64,000 nt of DNA from Salinisphaera sp. (GTDB lineage: Bacteria; Pseudomonadota; Gammaproteobacteria; Nevskiales; Salinisphaeraceae). Positions within the stretch are counted from its first letter, which is position 1; every line of letters begins with the position of its first letter. Positions 26,499 through 36,686 of this stretch are shown piece by piece. Location of the stretch: the NCBI RefSeq assembly GCF_002729955.1, contig NZ_PBYA01000032.1:124001-188000 (forward strand), given 5' to 3'. A model generated the notes under the pieces. The model was not told the origin of the DNA and made no database searches. It was given only the letters and a program-made list of their open reading frames with translations. A program made the position numbers and the translations under genes.

Positions 26499-27707
26499 TT
26501 ATCGCTGGCGATGCCCCAAACGCAGCCGCAGCGCGTTCAGGCGAATGAAGCCGGCCGCATCCTTCTGGTCATAGGCGCCGCGATCGTCCTCGAAGGTCGC
26601 GATCGCCTCGTCGAACAGGCTGTCGCTTTCCGAAGCACGTCCGACGATGGATACGCTGCCCTTGTAGAGCTTCACCCGTACGGTTCCGTTGACGTGCGCC
26701 TGCGATTTGTCGATCGCCGCCTGCAGCATCTCGCGCTCCGGCGAGAACCAGTAACCGTTGTAGATGAGCTTGGCATAACGCGGCATCAGCTCGTCCTTGA
26801 GATGGGCCGCCTCGCGATCCAGGGTAATCGACTCGATCGCGCGATGCGCGCGCAGCATCACGGTGCCGCCGGGCGTTTCATAGCAGCCCCGCGACTTCAT
26901 GCCGACATAGCGGTTTTCCACGATATCGATCCGGCCGATGCCATGCGCGCCGGCGAGCTCGTTAAGCTTCGCGAGCACCTGATAAGGCGTCATCCGTTCG
27001 CCGTCGATGGCCACGATATCGCCTTTCTCGAAGCTCAGATCGATTTCCTGCGGCGCGTCCGGCGCGTCTTCGGGCGCTACGCTCCATTCCCACATGGAAT
27101 CCTCGGCCGGGGTCCACGGGTCTTCGAGCACGCCGCCTTCGTAGGAGATATGCAGTGCGTTCGCGTCGGTGGAATAAGGCGAGCCGCCGTCCACCTTCTT
27201 GCGGATATCGATGCCGTTCTCCTCGGCATAGGCCAACAGCTTCTCGCGCGAATTCAGATCCCACTCGCGCCAGGGCGCAATCACCTTGATGCCCGGCATG
27301 AGGGCATAGGCCGACAGCTCGAAGCGTACCTGGTCGTTGCCCTTGCCGGTCGCCCCGTGGGCGATGGCGTCGGCGCCGGTCTCGGCCGCAATCTCGACCA
27401 GGCGCTTGGAAATCAGCGGCCGCGCGATCGAAGTGCCGAGCAGATATTCGCCTTCGTAGATGGCGTTGGCGCGAAACATGGGATAAACGAAATCGCGCAC
27501 GAACTCTTCGCGCAGATCGTCGATATAGACTTCCCGCACGCCGAGCTTCTCGGCCTTGGGCCGGACTTCATCGAGCTCCTCGCCCTGGCCGATATCGGCG
27601 GTGAAGGTCACGACTTCGCAGTCGTACTCGTCCTGAAGCCATTTCAGGATGACCGAGGTATCCAGGCCGCCCGAATAGGCCAGCACTACTTTATTGACGT
27701 CGCTCAT
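26499..27707 (-). CDS. argG: Argininosuccinate synthase
   Basis: Enzyme of 402 residues that joins citrulline and aspartate with ATP in arginine synthesis. The N-terminal P-loop-like [15 protein letters not shown] (9-23), the citrulline/aspartate region [13 protein letters not shown] (about 117-129), [23 protein letters not shown] (split in the family as two motifs) and [21 protein letters not shown] near the end are all typical. Length agrees with the family. It is single, with its own terminator; rnt lies divergent upstream, an arrangement known from Pseudomonas relatives. Confidence 0.96.
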   Translation of the reverse strand: MSDVNKVVLAYSGGLDTSVILKWLQDEYDCEVVTFTADIGQGEELDEVRPKAEKLGVREVYIDDLREEFVRDFVYPMFRANAIYEGEYLLGTSIARPLISKRLVEIAAETGADAIAHGATGKGNDQVRFELSAYALMPGIKVIAPWREWDLNSREKLLAYAEENGIDIRKKVDGGSPYSTDANALHISYEGGVLEDPWTPAEDSMWEWSVAPEDAPDAPQEIDLSFEKGDIVAIDGERMTPYQVLAKLNELAGAHGIGRIDIVENRYVGMKSRGCYETPGGTVMLRAHRAIESITLDREAAHLKDELMPRYAKLIYNGYWFSPEREMLQAAIDKSQAHVNGTVRVKLYKGSVSIVGRASESDSLFDEAIATFEDDRGAYDQKDAAGFIRLNALRLRLGHRQR

Positions 27708-27876
27708 ATCGTTGTTTGGCTGTTCGCAGTGAATGGCGTAGCAGACCGCGCATTATACGCACGCCGGGCACTGCAGCCATCGCCGCCGCCGGCAGCGGTA
27801 CGCGCCCGCCGGCAAATATCCCACGGATCGCTGCCGATATCGCCCGGTTGCACGCGCAGGCTGCTAGTATCGCGGC

Positions 27877-28533
27877 ATGACAGATATCCAACCTTCCGAA
27901 TCCGCGCCGCCGATCATGGCGCAGCGCTTTCGCGGCTTTCTGCCGGTCGTCGTCGACGTGGAAACCGGCGGCTTCAACAACGCCACCGATGCCCTGCTGG
28001 AAATCGCCGCGGTCACCGTCGACTTCAATGCCGACGGCGAACTCGAACTGCGCGAATCGGTGTCGTATCACGTCGAGCCCTTCGAAGGCGCCAACATCGA
28101 GCCAGCATCGCTCGAGGTCAACGGTATCGATCCGCATCATCCCTTGCGCCCCGCGCTACCCGAGCGCGAAGCGCTGGCGCGCGTGTTTAGGGTGGTGCGA
28201 GGCATGGTCAAGGAAGCCGGCTGCAAGCGCGCGGTACTGGTTGGCCACAACGCGCATTTCGATCTGGGCTTTCTGAATGCGGCCATCGCCCGTACCGGTA
28301 TCAAGCGCAGCCCGTTCCATCCGTTTTCCTGTTTCGACACGGCTACGCTCGCCGGCGTTGCCTTTGGCCAGACGGTATTGCGGCGCGCGGCCACCGCAGC
28401 CGGCATGAGCTGGGATAACGACGCGGCCCATTCGGCGCGCTACGACACCGAGCAGACGGCCCGGCTTTTCTGCACCATCGTCAATCGCTTCCGCCCGATT
28501 TACGAAAATATTCCGCCCCTGCCACAGGACTAG
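27877..28533 (+). CDS. rnt: Ribonuclease T
   Basis: DEDDh 3'-5' exoribonuclease of 218 residues that trims 3' ends of tRNA and other stable RNA. The three exonuclease motifs are visible: VDVETGGFN (Asp/Glu of ExoI), [10 protein letters not shown] (ExoII) and [11 protein letters not shown] (ExoIII with the catalytic His and Asp). [14 protein letters not shown] matches the family between the second and third. Divergent from argG with a 169-bp gap. The ATG at 27877 gives about 13 extra N-terminal residues; MAQRF at residue 14 is an alternative start. Confidence 0.95.
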   Translation: MTDIQPSESAPPIMAQRFRGFLPVVVDVETGGFNNATDALLEIAAVTVDFNADGELELRESVSYHVEPFEGANIEPASLEVNGIDPHHPLRPALPEREALARVFRVVRGMVKEAGCKRAVLVGHNAHFDLGFLNAAIARTGIKRSPFHPFSCFDTATLAGVAFGQTVLRRAATAAGMSWDNDAAHSARYDTEQTARLFCTIVNRFRPIYENIPPLPQD

Positions 28534-28712
28534 TCGCAACCCCGCGGCAAAAGCTGTTGCCCTAGCCGGGCGCCGTCATCGCGTGGCTCGGTCGCCGGCC
28601 TCGCCGCCGGCCTGGCCGCGGGCCGGCACCACCCCTGGGCATTGTTAAAAAATCGCTTTCCCAACCGCGCCCTTGCCGACGCCCCGTCGAGCGGCTAACT
28701 TGTGCCCGCGAT

Positions 28713-29534
28713 ATGGCCGACTCTTCATTTTCTGCTGCCCCTCGCCCGCTGATGGGACGCTTCGGGATGTGTCTGAAAGCCGCACGCCTGGTGGGTTTGC
28801 TGCTGCTGGGCATCGTGTTGCTGCCCTGCGTGCCGCTGATTGGCCAGCGCTCCTGGAAACTGGTGCGCTGGTGGCATGGCCGCATGCTGCGCGTGTTGAA
28901 TGTGGCCCTCGAGATCGATGGGGAACTGCCCGCCGGGCCCGTGCTGATCGTGGCCAATCACTGTTCGTGGCTGGATATCATCGTGCTCGGCCACGCATTC
29001 AATGCCTCGTTCGTATCCAAGGCCGAGATCGGCGGCTGGCCCCTTGTGGGCGCGTTCGCGCGCGCGGCCGGCACGCTGTTTCTGACCCGCGGCGCGGGCA
29101 AGACCTCGGAAACCTCGGAGAAAATCCGCGCCGTACTCGACGCCGGCCGCTCGGTTCTGTTCTTTCCCGAAGGCACCACCACGGCCGACCCCATGCCCCG
29201 ACGTTTTCATGCGCGCCTGTTCGCGGCCGCCATCGAGGGCGAATATCCGGTGCTGCCAGTGGCTCTGCGCTACTGCGACGACACCACGCCGGCGGATATG
29301 CACCACGCACTCGCGCCGTGGGTCGACGAAGCCGCGCTCGGGCCCCACTTCAAGGATCTGTTCCGGGTTCACGACATGCGTGCCCAGGTGCGCCTGTGTG
29401 CCCCCATCGACCCGCGCGGCTATGACCGCCGCAGTCTGGCCGAGGCCAGTTATCTGGCGATCAGCCATCGCCAGTCGATGGCCGCGATCAGGGCTCAGCG
29501 TCGGGCAATGTCCCAGTCGCGCTCAGCGGCTTGA
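28713..29534 (+). CDS. plsC: 1-acylglycerol-3-phosphate O-acyltransferase (PlsC family)
   Basis: Membrane-associated acyltransferase of 273 residues that makes phosphatidic acid from lysophosphatidate. A hydrophobic segment (about 24-45) precedes the HX4D catalytic motif in ANHCSWLDIIVL (His/Asp around 90-95); VSKAEIGGWPLVG, FLTRG and FFPEGTTT are the further family motifs. A related role on lyso-ornithine lipids (OlsA-like) cannot be excluded. Its 3' end overlaps the convergent phaZ by 47 bp. Confidence 0.88.
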   Translation: MADSSFSAAPRPLMGRFGMCLKAARLVGLLLLGIVLLPCVPLIGQRSWKLVRWWHGRMLRVLNVALEIDGELPAGPVLIVANHCSWLDIIVLGHAFNASFVSKAEIGGWPLVGAFARAAGTLFLTRGAGKTSETSEKIRAVLDAGRSVLFFPEGTTTADPMPRRFHARLFAAAIEGEYPVLPVALRYCDDTTPADMHHALAPWVDEAALGPHFKDLFRVHDMRAQVRLCAPIDPRGYDRRSLAEASYLAISHRQSMAAIRAQRRAMSQSRSAA

Positions 29535-30471
29535 GCGTACCGTCGGGCGGCAGGTTCAGGGCCGCGAAGTAGTCCTGACCGTCGGTGCCGTCGTAGCGAC
29601 GCTCGTTGATGAAGCGCTTGATCACGGCAGCGCTTTCGTTGGCACGCACCAGCAGAAACAGATGCCCGCCGCCGCGCACGATGTGCAGATAGGACTTCGG
29701 AATCAGCCAGTAAAGCAGGCGAATATTGACCAGCGGCATGACCGGGTCGTCGTCGCCGCCCATGATCAATGTCGGGCAGCGCAGCCGGTGCAGACGATGC
29801 ACGCTGGTCCAGCCCAGCCCCGCGATCAGCTGGTTGAAATAGCCGCGCGTCGAGGGATCGGGCGAGAAGTGTCCATCGCGGCCCAGCAATTCGGGTCGGC
29901 GACGCATCAGCCCGCCATACAGCGCCGGCGCAAGCTGGGCGAGGTTTTCATTCTTCTGGAAACGACGGGCGTTGGTCAGGCGCTTGAGCACGTTCGAGCG
30001 GGCCGGCAGCGCCAGCATGCCGGGTGAGGTGGCCGCCAGAATCAGCCGGTTGGTACGTTCCGGAAAGTCGAGCGCGAACTGCTGCGCCAGCGCCCCGCCC
30101 CAGGACACCCCGGCGATATTGATCGGCATGTCGTAGCCGAGCCGGTCGAGCAGCCGGGCCGACAGGCGCGCCAGCCAGCGAAAACGGTGGGGCACGTTCA
30201 ACGCCGGCGAATCGCCCGAGCCCGGGACGTCGAACACGATCACTTCGACGTCGTCGAGGGCGTTGACCAGTGGCAGCGTCATATCGAGATTCGCGCCGAT
30301 ACCGTTGAATACGAGCATCGGCCGGCCGCGTCCGCGGCGCACGCCCACGCGCAGCTCTACGCCGTCGACGTCGACGGACTCGACCTGCATCCTCGTGCGC
30401 CGGCGCAGTACGCTCAAATTGGGCGGCAGACTGCGGCGGGGCGTGTCTTTATCAGCGACCACTGCGCTCAT
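29488..30471 (-). CDS. phaZ: Poly(3-hydroxyalkanoate) depolymerase, intracellular
   Basis: Alpha/beta hydrolase of 327 residues resembling the Pseudomonas intracellular medium-chain PHA depolymerase. NGIGANLD forms the oxyanion region, GVSWGGALAQQF holds the nucleophile Ser123, GGDDDPVMPL the acid and RGGGHLFLL the His. It would mobilise stored polyester at the granule surface. The ATG at 30471 is preferred over a longer reading. It is the third gene of a minus-strand unit after phaC and an inactive-looking paralogue, 101 bp downstream of the latter. Confidence 0.85.
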   Translation of the reverse strand: MSAVVADKDTPRRSLPPNLSVLRRRTRMQVESVDVDGVELRVGVRRGRGRPMLVFNGIGANLDMTLPLVNALDDVEVIVFDVPGSGDSPALNVPHRFRWLARLSARLLDRLGYDMPINIAGVSWGGALAQQFALDFPERTNRLILAATSPGMLALPARSNVLKRLTNARRFQKNENLAQLAPALYGGLMRRRPELLGRDGHFSPDPSTRGYFNQLIAGLGWTSVHRLHRLRCPTLIMGGDDDPVMPLVNIRLLYWLIPKSYLHIVRGGGHLFLLVRANESAAVIKRFINERRYDGTDGQDYFAALNLPPDGTLKPLSATGTLPDAEP

Positions 30472-30572
30472 GGTGCCCCCTCGAAAGCGCGAACGACAAT
30501 GCCGCGATGCGGCATGCCTGATTCTACGACGTTTGCCGCAGCGCAACAAAAATACGCAGCCGGCATCACGTC

Positions 30573-31421
30573 CTAGAACGTACTATTTTGATCGGCGGCA
30601 CTGATCGCAACCTTAGACTCGAGGAACTCGTCGAGCATGCGAACCACCTCGTCGGTGCGTTCGAGCACGAACCAGTGGCCCCCGCCGCGTATGATCTCCA
30701 GGCGTGCCTGCGGCAACAGCAACGCCAGCACCCGCGAGTTCACCGTGGGTACGATCGTGTCGTCGTCGCCGGCGAGTACCAGGGTCGGCACGTTCAGCCG
30801 ATGCAGCCAGCGCAGGCTGCTGAAACCGGTCAGCGCATAGATTTGCGCGGCATAACCACGGCGCGTCGGGGCCGTCGCCCGATTCATGGCGGTCGCGATC
30901 TGGCGGCACTCGTCGTTGCGACGCCCGCCGAAGACCGTTCTCGCCTGTTCGCCATCGGGTGCCACACGACTCAGCGCGCCCGGGCGCGCAAGCCGCACCA
31001 GACTGGCCAGCCGGCCGGGAAACATCAGCTGTCCGCTCGCTGTCGCCGCGAGCACCAGTCGGCGTACCCGGTCGCCCTGCGAGTGCGCGAACTGCTGCGC
31101 CAGCAGCCCGCCCCAGCCGATGCCCATGACGTCCACGGGTTCGCGCAGGCCGTAATGGTCGAGCAGTTTCGCGAGCAGCGCCGCCAGCGCGGGCATACGG
31201 CGCATGCGCACGACCTCGGCGGACGTACCCACGCCGGGCAGGTCGAAACACAACACCGGTCGGCCCAGCGCGGCCGCGAATTCGTTGAGAATATCGAGAT
31301 TGGCGACGAAGTCGTTGCACAGCAACAAGGGTACGCCCTGCCCCGAGATGAACGCGGTATGCAGGCGCTCGCCGTCGAGCGCCACATGATCGATATACGC
31401 CGCCTCAGACTTGACGGACAT
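30573..31421 (-). CDS. PhaZ-like alpha/beta hydrolase lacking the nucleophile serine
   Basis: Protein of 282 residues, clearly paralogous to the adjacent phaZ: LDGERLHTAF, FDLPGVGTS, LLAQQFA, LVLAATASG, LAGDDDTIVP and RGGGHWFVLE align along the length. In place of GVSWGGA it has GIGWGGL (codons GGC ATC GGC TGG GGC), so the catalytic Ser is Gly102, and the oxyanion motif NGIGANLD reads NDFVANLD. The acid and His are kept. It is therefore expected to be inactive as a hydrolase but well maintained. The start overlaps the phaC stop by 17 bp, so it is translated with the synthase; a granule-binding or regulatory role is plausible. Confidence 0.82.
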   Translation of the reverse strand: MSVKSEAAYIDHVALDGERLHTAFISGQGVPLLLCNDFVANLDILNEFAAALGRPVLCFDLPGVGTSAEVVRMRRMPALAALLAKLLDHYGLREPVDVMGIGWGGLLAQQFAHSQGDRVRRLVLAATASGQLMFPGRLASLVRLARPGALSRVAPDGEQARTVFGGRRNDECRQIATAMNRATAPTRRGYAAQIYALTGFSSLRWLHRLNVPTLVLAGDDDTIVPTVNSRVLALLLPQARLEIIRGGGHWFVLERTDEVVRMLDEFLESKVAISAADQNSTF

Positions 31422-33111
31422 AACGCCCCGGCGCCGGCTCGATCGGCTCGTGGGTCTCGTCGCCGTAGGCGGTGGGGGCATCGATGCGCTCGCCGCCGTG
31501 GCACTCGGCCCAGCGTAGCCAGGCCGGCCACCAGGAGCCTGTCTGCTCGCGCGCACCGCGGCGCCAGGCCGCGGGATCGAGGCTGTAATCGTCGTTGACG
31601 TAGAACCGCAGGCTGTCGTCGCCCGGCGGACACAGTATCGACTGTACATGCCCGGCCGAGCCCAGCACGAAGCGCATGTTGGTACGAAACATCTGCATCG
31701 AACGGTAGCAGGCCTGCCAGGGCGTGATGTGATCGCGGGCGCCGGCGACCACGAACACGTCGCGGTCGATCGCGGCCATGTCGACGCTGACGCCATCGAT
31801 GGCGAAATCACTGCCGCGGCGTAGCAGGTTGCGCCGATAGATCATGAGCAGATCGGCATGCAGGGCCGCGGGCAGACGGGTGGTATCGCTGTTCCAGTAG
31901 AGCACGTCGAACGCCGGCGGCTCGTTGCCGAGCACGTAGTTGTTGACCACGAAATGCCAGATCAGGTCGTTCGGGCGCAGCCAGGCGAAGGTACGCGCCA
32001 TGTCGGCGCCGTCGAGCACCCCGGTAAACCGTGAACGCGCCAGCGCGGCGGTTACGGCCGCGTCGTCGGCCACCCGTGCCAGGCGCCGGCTGCGCGGCGA
32101 ATCGAGCATGGTCACGAACAACGACAGACAGGACACCTTGTTCTGCTCGCCGCGCCCGGCCAGCCAGGCCAGCGTCACGGCTGCGGTCAGACCGCCGGCA
32201 CAGGCGCCCATGAGCTTGACCGGCTGTTCGCCGCAGATAGCACGCACGATATCGATCGCCTCGGCCGTGGCGCGCACGTAGGCGGCCAGATCCCAGTCGC
32301 TCTGGGTGGCGGTCGGATTGCGCCAGGAGATGGCGAACATCTGCTGACCGCAGTCGAGCGCATGGCGCACGAAGCTCTTCTCGGGCGACAGGTCGATCAC
32401 GTAATACTTGTTGATCTGCGGCGGGCAGAACAATACCGGCTGGGCATCGACCCGGGCGGTGCGCGGGCTGTACTGGATCAGCTCGAAGATCTCGTTGCGA
32501 AATACGACGGCGCCTTCGGTGGCAGCGATGTTGCGCCCGACCCGAAATGCGGTGGTATCGACCTGGCGCGGCAAGCCGCGGTTGGTGCGAATATCTTCGA
32601 GCAGGTGTCGAATGCCGCGCAGGATAGACAGTCCCCGCGTATGCGCGGCCGCATCGTAGAACCCCGGGTGGGTCGCGAACAGATTGGTGGGCGCGCCGGC
32701 GGCCACCAGATGCTCGGCCACGAACAACAGACGACGACGCTGGTCGGGGCTGATGCGCAGGCCGTGAACGAGTTCGAGTAGCGCGCTCGACCAGGCCAGA
32801 TAGCCCTGGAGCAGGCGCCGGAACGCGGGGTTGTCCTGCCAGGCGGCATGGGTGAAGCGCCGATCATCGGGCGCGGGGCGCAACTTGGAACGCCCCAGCG
32901 CGATCCGCGTCATCTCCAACGACAGCGAGGCCTGGGCACGCCCCAGCGCGACGGGATGCAGTGCCAGCACCCGCAGCAGTTCGCCGCCCGAGGACAACGC
33001 CTCGCCCCAGCGCGAGCCGACAAAGGCCTGTGCGCCGTTGAGATCGCGCAGGGCCCGCGGCGAACTATCGCTGGCACGGGTGATGTCGGTATCCAAAGCG
33101 GTTGCGTTCAT
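31405..33111 (-). CDS. phaC: Class II poly(3-hydroxyalkanoate) synthase
   Basis: PHA polymerase of 568 residues, the class II length, which joins medium-chain 3-hydroxyacyl-CoA into storage polyester on granules. The lipase-like box is LMGACAGG with the nucleophile Cys, as in all PhaC; AGARDHITP holds the catalytic Asp and GSAGHVQSIL the His. PPQINKYYVIDLSPEKS and WRNP are further conserved parts. The start is taken at 33111 (MNATAL). First gene of a unit with two PhaZ-like proteins. No phaD, phaF or phaI is visible nearby. Confidence 0.93.
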   Translation of the reverse strand: MNATALDTDITRASDSSPRALRDLNGAQAFVGSRWGEALSSGGELLRVLALHPVALGRAQASLSLEMTRIALGRSKLRPAPDDRRFTHAAWQDNPAFRRLLQGYLAWSSALLELVHGLRISPDQRRRLLFVAEHLVAAGAPTNLFATHPGFYDAAAHTRGLSILRGIRHLLEDIRTNRGLPRQVDTTAFRVGRNIAATEGAVVFRNEIFELIQYSPRTARVDAQPVLFCPPQINKYYVIDLSPEKSFVRHALDCGQQMFAISWRNPTATQSDWDLAAYVRATAEAIDIVRAICGEQPVKLMGACAGGLTAAVTLAWLAGRGEQNKVSCLSLFVTMLDSPRSRRLARVADDAAVTAALARSRFTGVLDGADMARTFAWLRPNDLIWHFVVNNYVLGNEPPAFDVLYWNSDTTRLPAALHADLLMIYRRNLLRRGSDFAIDGVSVDMAAIDRDVFVVAGARDHITPWQACYRSMQMFRTNMRFVLGSAGHVQSILCPPGDDSLRFYVNDDYSLDPAAWRRGAREQTGSWWPAWLRWAECHGGERIDAPTAYGDETHEPIEPAPGRYVRQV

Positions 33112-33256
33112 AGGAAAACGGCTCCAAACCATGCTCGCGGTATGCCACGGGGCTGCTGCAGGCCGCCGGGCCGGCGCTGTCTCACAGGCCGATGCGAGCG
33201 CGAGCGCTGGAGATGGTTACAATGCCTATGGATCGCCACCCAAGGCAACTCGCTCT

Positions 33257-34630
<1,374 letters not shown>

Positions 34631-34672
34631 TCAGAACGCCGCCGGCCATACCAGACGCCAGAGGGAGGGCAT

Positions 34673-36328
34673 ATGGACAAGAACTGGTTCGAAAACTATC
34701 CGATCGGGGTCAAGCAGGATATTGACGCCAGCGCGTTCGATTCGCTGGCCCATATCATCGAGCATAGCAGCCGGCAGTACGGCGACAGGGCCGCGTTTTC
34801 TAACATGGGTCAAACGCTGACCTACAAGGAGATAGAGGCCAAGTCCCGGGCGTTTGCCGCCTATCTGCAGCAAACGCTGGGCATGCGGCGTGGCGAACGT
34901 ATCGCCATCATGATGCCGAACTGCCTGCAGTATGCCACCGCCCTGTTCGGCGCACTGCGCGCCGGCCTGGTGGTGGTCAACATCAACCCGCTGTACACCG
35001 CGCGCGAGCTCGAGCACCAGCTCAAGGACGCCGAGGTACGCACGCTGGTGGTCATGGAGAATTTCGCCGCGACGCTGGAAAAGATCTACGACGACGTGCC
35101 GGTCGAAACCGTGATCACCACCCAGCTCGGCGACATGCTCTCGCCGATCAAACGCGCCCTGACCAACTTCGTGGTCAAACGCGTGAAAAAAATGGTGCCG
35201 GACTGGAACCTGCCCGGCGCGATCGATTTCAACACCGTACTCAGCACCGGCGAGTCGCAGCAGTTCGAACCGGTGGAAATCAGTCCGGAGGACCTGGCTT
35301 TCCTGCAGTACACCGGCGGCACCACCGGCCCGGCCAAGGGCGCAATGCTCAGCCATGCCAACGTCGTGGCCAACGTGTTGCAGTGCCAGGAATGGTTCAA
35401 GCCGGAGATGAGCGACGATGGCGAGCTCATCATCACCGCCCTGCCGATGTATCACATCTTCGCGCTGACGGTGAACACACTGGTGTATTTTTCAGTGGGC
35501 GGGCACAACGTGCTCATCACCAATCCGCGCGATATGCCCGGTTTCGTGAAGACGCTGAAGCAGTACCCGTTCACGGCGATCACCGGCGTGAACACGCTCT
35601 ATAACGGCCTGCTCAATACCGAGGGCTTCGCGGATCTCGATTTTTCGACCCTGAAGTTCTCCATGTCCGGCGGAATGGCCACCCAGGAACCGGTCGCTCA
35701 GCGCTGGGCACAGGTAACCGGCAAGCCCATCATCGAGGGCTACGGCTTGTCGGAAACCTCGCCGGTCGTAACCTGCAACCCGCTGAATATCAACCAGTTC
35801 AACCACTCGATCGGGCTGCCCCTGCCCTCCACCGAGGTCGATATCCGCGACGACGACGGTCGTGCGCTGGACGTAGGCGAGCCCGGCGAACTGTGCGTGC
35901 GCGGCCCGCAGGTCATGGGCGGCTACTGGCGCAAGGACGACGTCAACGCCGAAGCATTCACCGATGACGGCTTCTTTCGCACCGGCGATATCGCACGGCA
36001 GGACAAGAACGGGCTGTTCTATATCGTCGATCGCAAGAAGGACATGATTCTGGTGTCCGGTTTCAACGTCTACCCGAACGAGATCGAGGACGTTGTCGCC
36101 GGTCATCCGGATATTCTGGAAGCAGCCGCAATCGGCGTACCCGACGAGAAATCCGGCGAGGCGGTCAAACTGTTCGTGGTGAAAAAGCGCGCCGACCTGA
36201 GCCTCGAATCGGTGCGCGAGTACTGCCGCGAGAACCTCACCGCCTACAAGGTACCCAAGCACTACGAGTTCATCGACGAAGTGCCCAAATCCAACGTGGG
36301 CAAGATCCTGCGCAAGGAATTGCGCTAG
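34673..36328 (+). CDS. fadD1: Long-chain fatty acid-CoA ligase, first copy
   Basis: ANL-superfamily acyl-CoA synthetase of 551 residues that activates fatty acids at the inner membrane for beta-oxidation, PHA or lipid use. YTGGTTGPAKGAM is the AMP-binding P-loop, EGYGLSETSPV the A5 motif, DGFFRTGDIARQD and [20 protein letters not shown] the FadD signature, and [13 protein letters not shown] carries the C-terminal catalytic Lys. A GGAGGG ribosome site precedes the ATG. It is followed by a second, similar fadD with a structured 358-bp gap. Confidence 0.93.
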   Translation: MDKNWFENYPIGVKQDIDASAFDSLAHIIEHSSRQYGDRAAFSNMGQTLTYKEIEAKSRAFAAYLQQTLGMRRGERIAIMMPNCLQYATALFGALRAGLVVVNINPLYTARELEHQLKDAEVRTLVVMENFAATLEKIYDDVPVETVITTQLGDMLSPIKRALTNFVVKRVKKMVPDWNLPGAIDFNTVLSTGESQQFEPVEISPEDLAFLQYTGGTTGPAKGAMLSHANVVANVLQCQEWFKPEMSDDGELIITALPMYHIFALTVNTLVYFSVGGHNVLITNPRDMPGFVKTLKQYPFTAITGVNTLYNGLLNTEGFADLDFSTLKFSMSGGMATQEPVAQRWAQVTGKPIIEGYGLSETSPVVTCNPLNINQFNHSIGLPLPSTEVDIRDDDGRALDVGEPGELCVRGPQVMGGYWRKDDVNAEAFTDDGFFRTGDIARQDKNGLFYIVDRKKDMILVSGFNVYPNEIEDVVAGHPDILEAAAIGVPDEKSGEAVKLFVVKKRADLSLESVREYCRENLTAYKVPKHYEFIDEVPKSNVGKILRKELR

Positions 36329-36453
36329 GGAAGCTCTGTATAACCTCTCGCGGATCGCGTTCGAGTCCTCACAGACGGTGCGACAAGGCGTTTCGAGCGC
36401 AGCGCCTGCTTCATTGACAGGCCAAGCTCGACAACGCAATCGCAGCGTCTGTG
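36329..36453. repeat. Compound stem-loop element, possible REP/MITE relic
   Basis: CACAGACGGTGCG (36370-36382) pairs with CGCAGCGTCTGTG (36441-36453) with one mismatch; inside, CGAGC/GCTCG and GCCTG/CAGGC give nested stems. The sequence just before it (36330-36353, GGAAGCTCTGTATAACCTCT then CGCG) resembles 42175-42199, and its CTCTCGCGG...TTCGAGTCC part resembles 427-448. Likely one family of small dispersed elements. Confidence 0.45.
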
Positions 36454-36686
36454 GGGCCGAACCCCCTGCGGGCTTTGCGCGCGTGTTGGATGCCCCGCGA
36501 GAAACCGCGCGCTACGCGCTGTGCTGTCTGGCGTTCGCGTCAACGGGTTCTAAAAGAGACAAAACGGGCGCGATCGCGCCGCGATAATGTATATGCCAAT
36601 GCATTCACGGCGCGACTGCGATACCTTAGTTTGCACCCGCGCGCTAGCGCGCGCCGATGAATACTGCCGATCCATGAGGAGAATTC
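36329..36686. other. Gap between the two fadD genes
   Basis: No gene is supported. It contains a short repeat-like sequence (36329-36368), an 84-bp compound stem-loop (36370-36453), small palindromes GGCGCGATCGCGCC (about 36568) and CGCGCGCTAGCGCGCG (about 36637), and a GATAATG (about 36582) that could be part of a separate promoter for the second fadD. Confidence 0.55.

Noticed and set aside
31422-31811. N-terminal extension of the PhaZ-like gene into phaC
   Set aside because: The extension is out-of-frame phaC sequence; the ATG at 31421 gives a protein that aligns with phaZ from the start.
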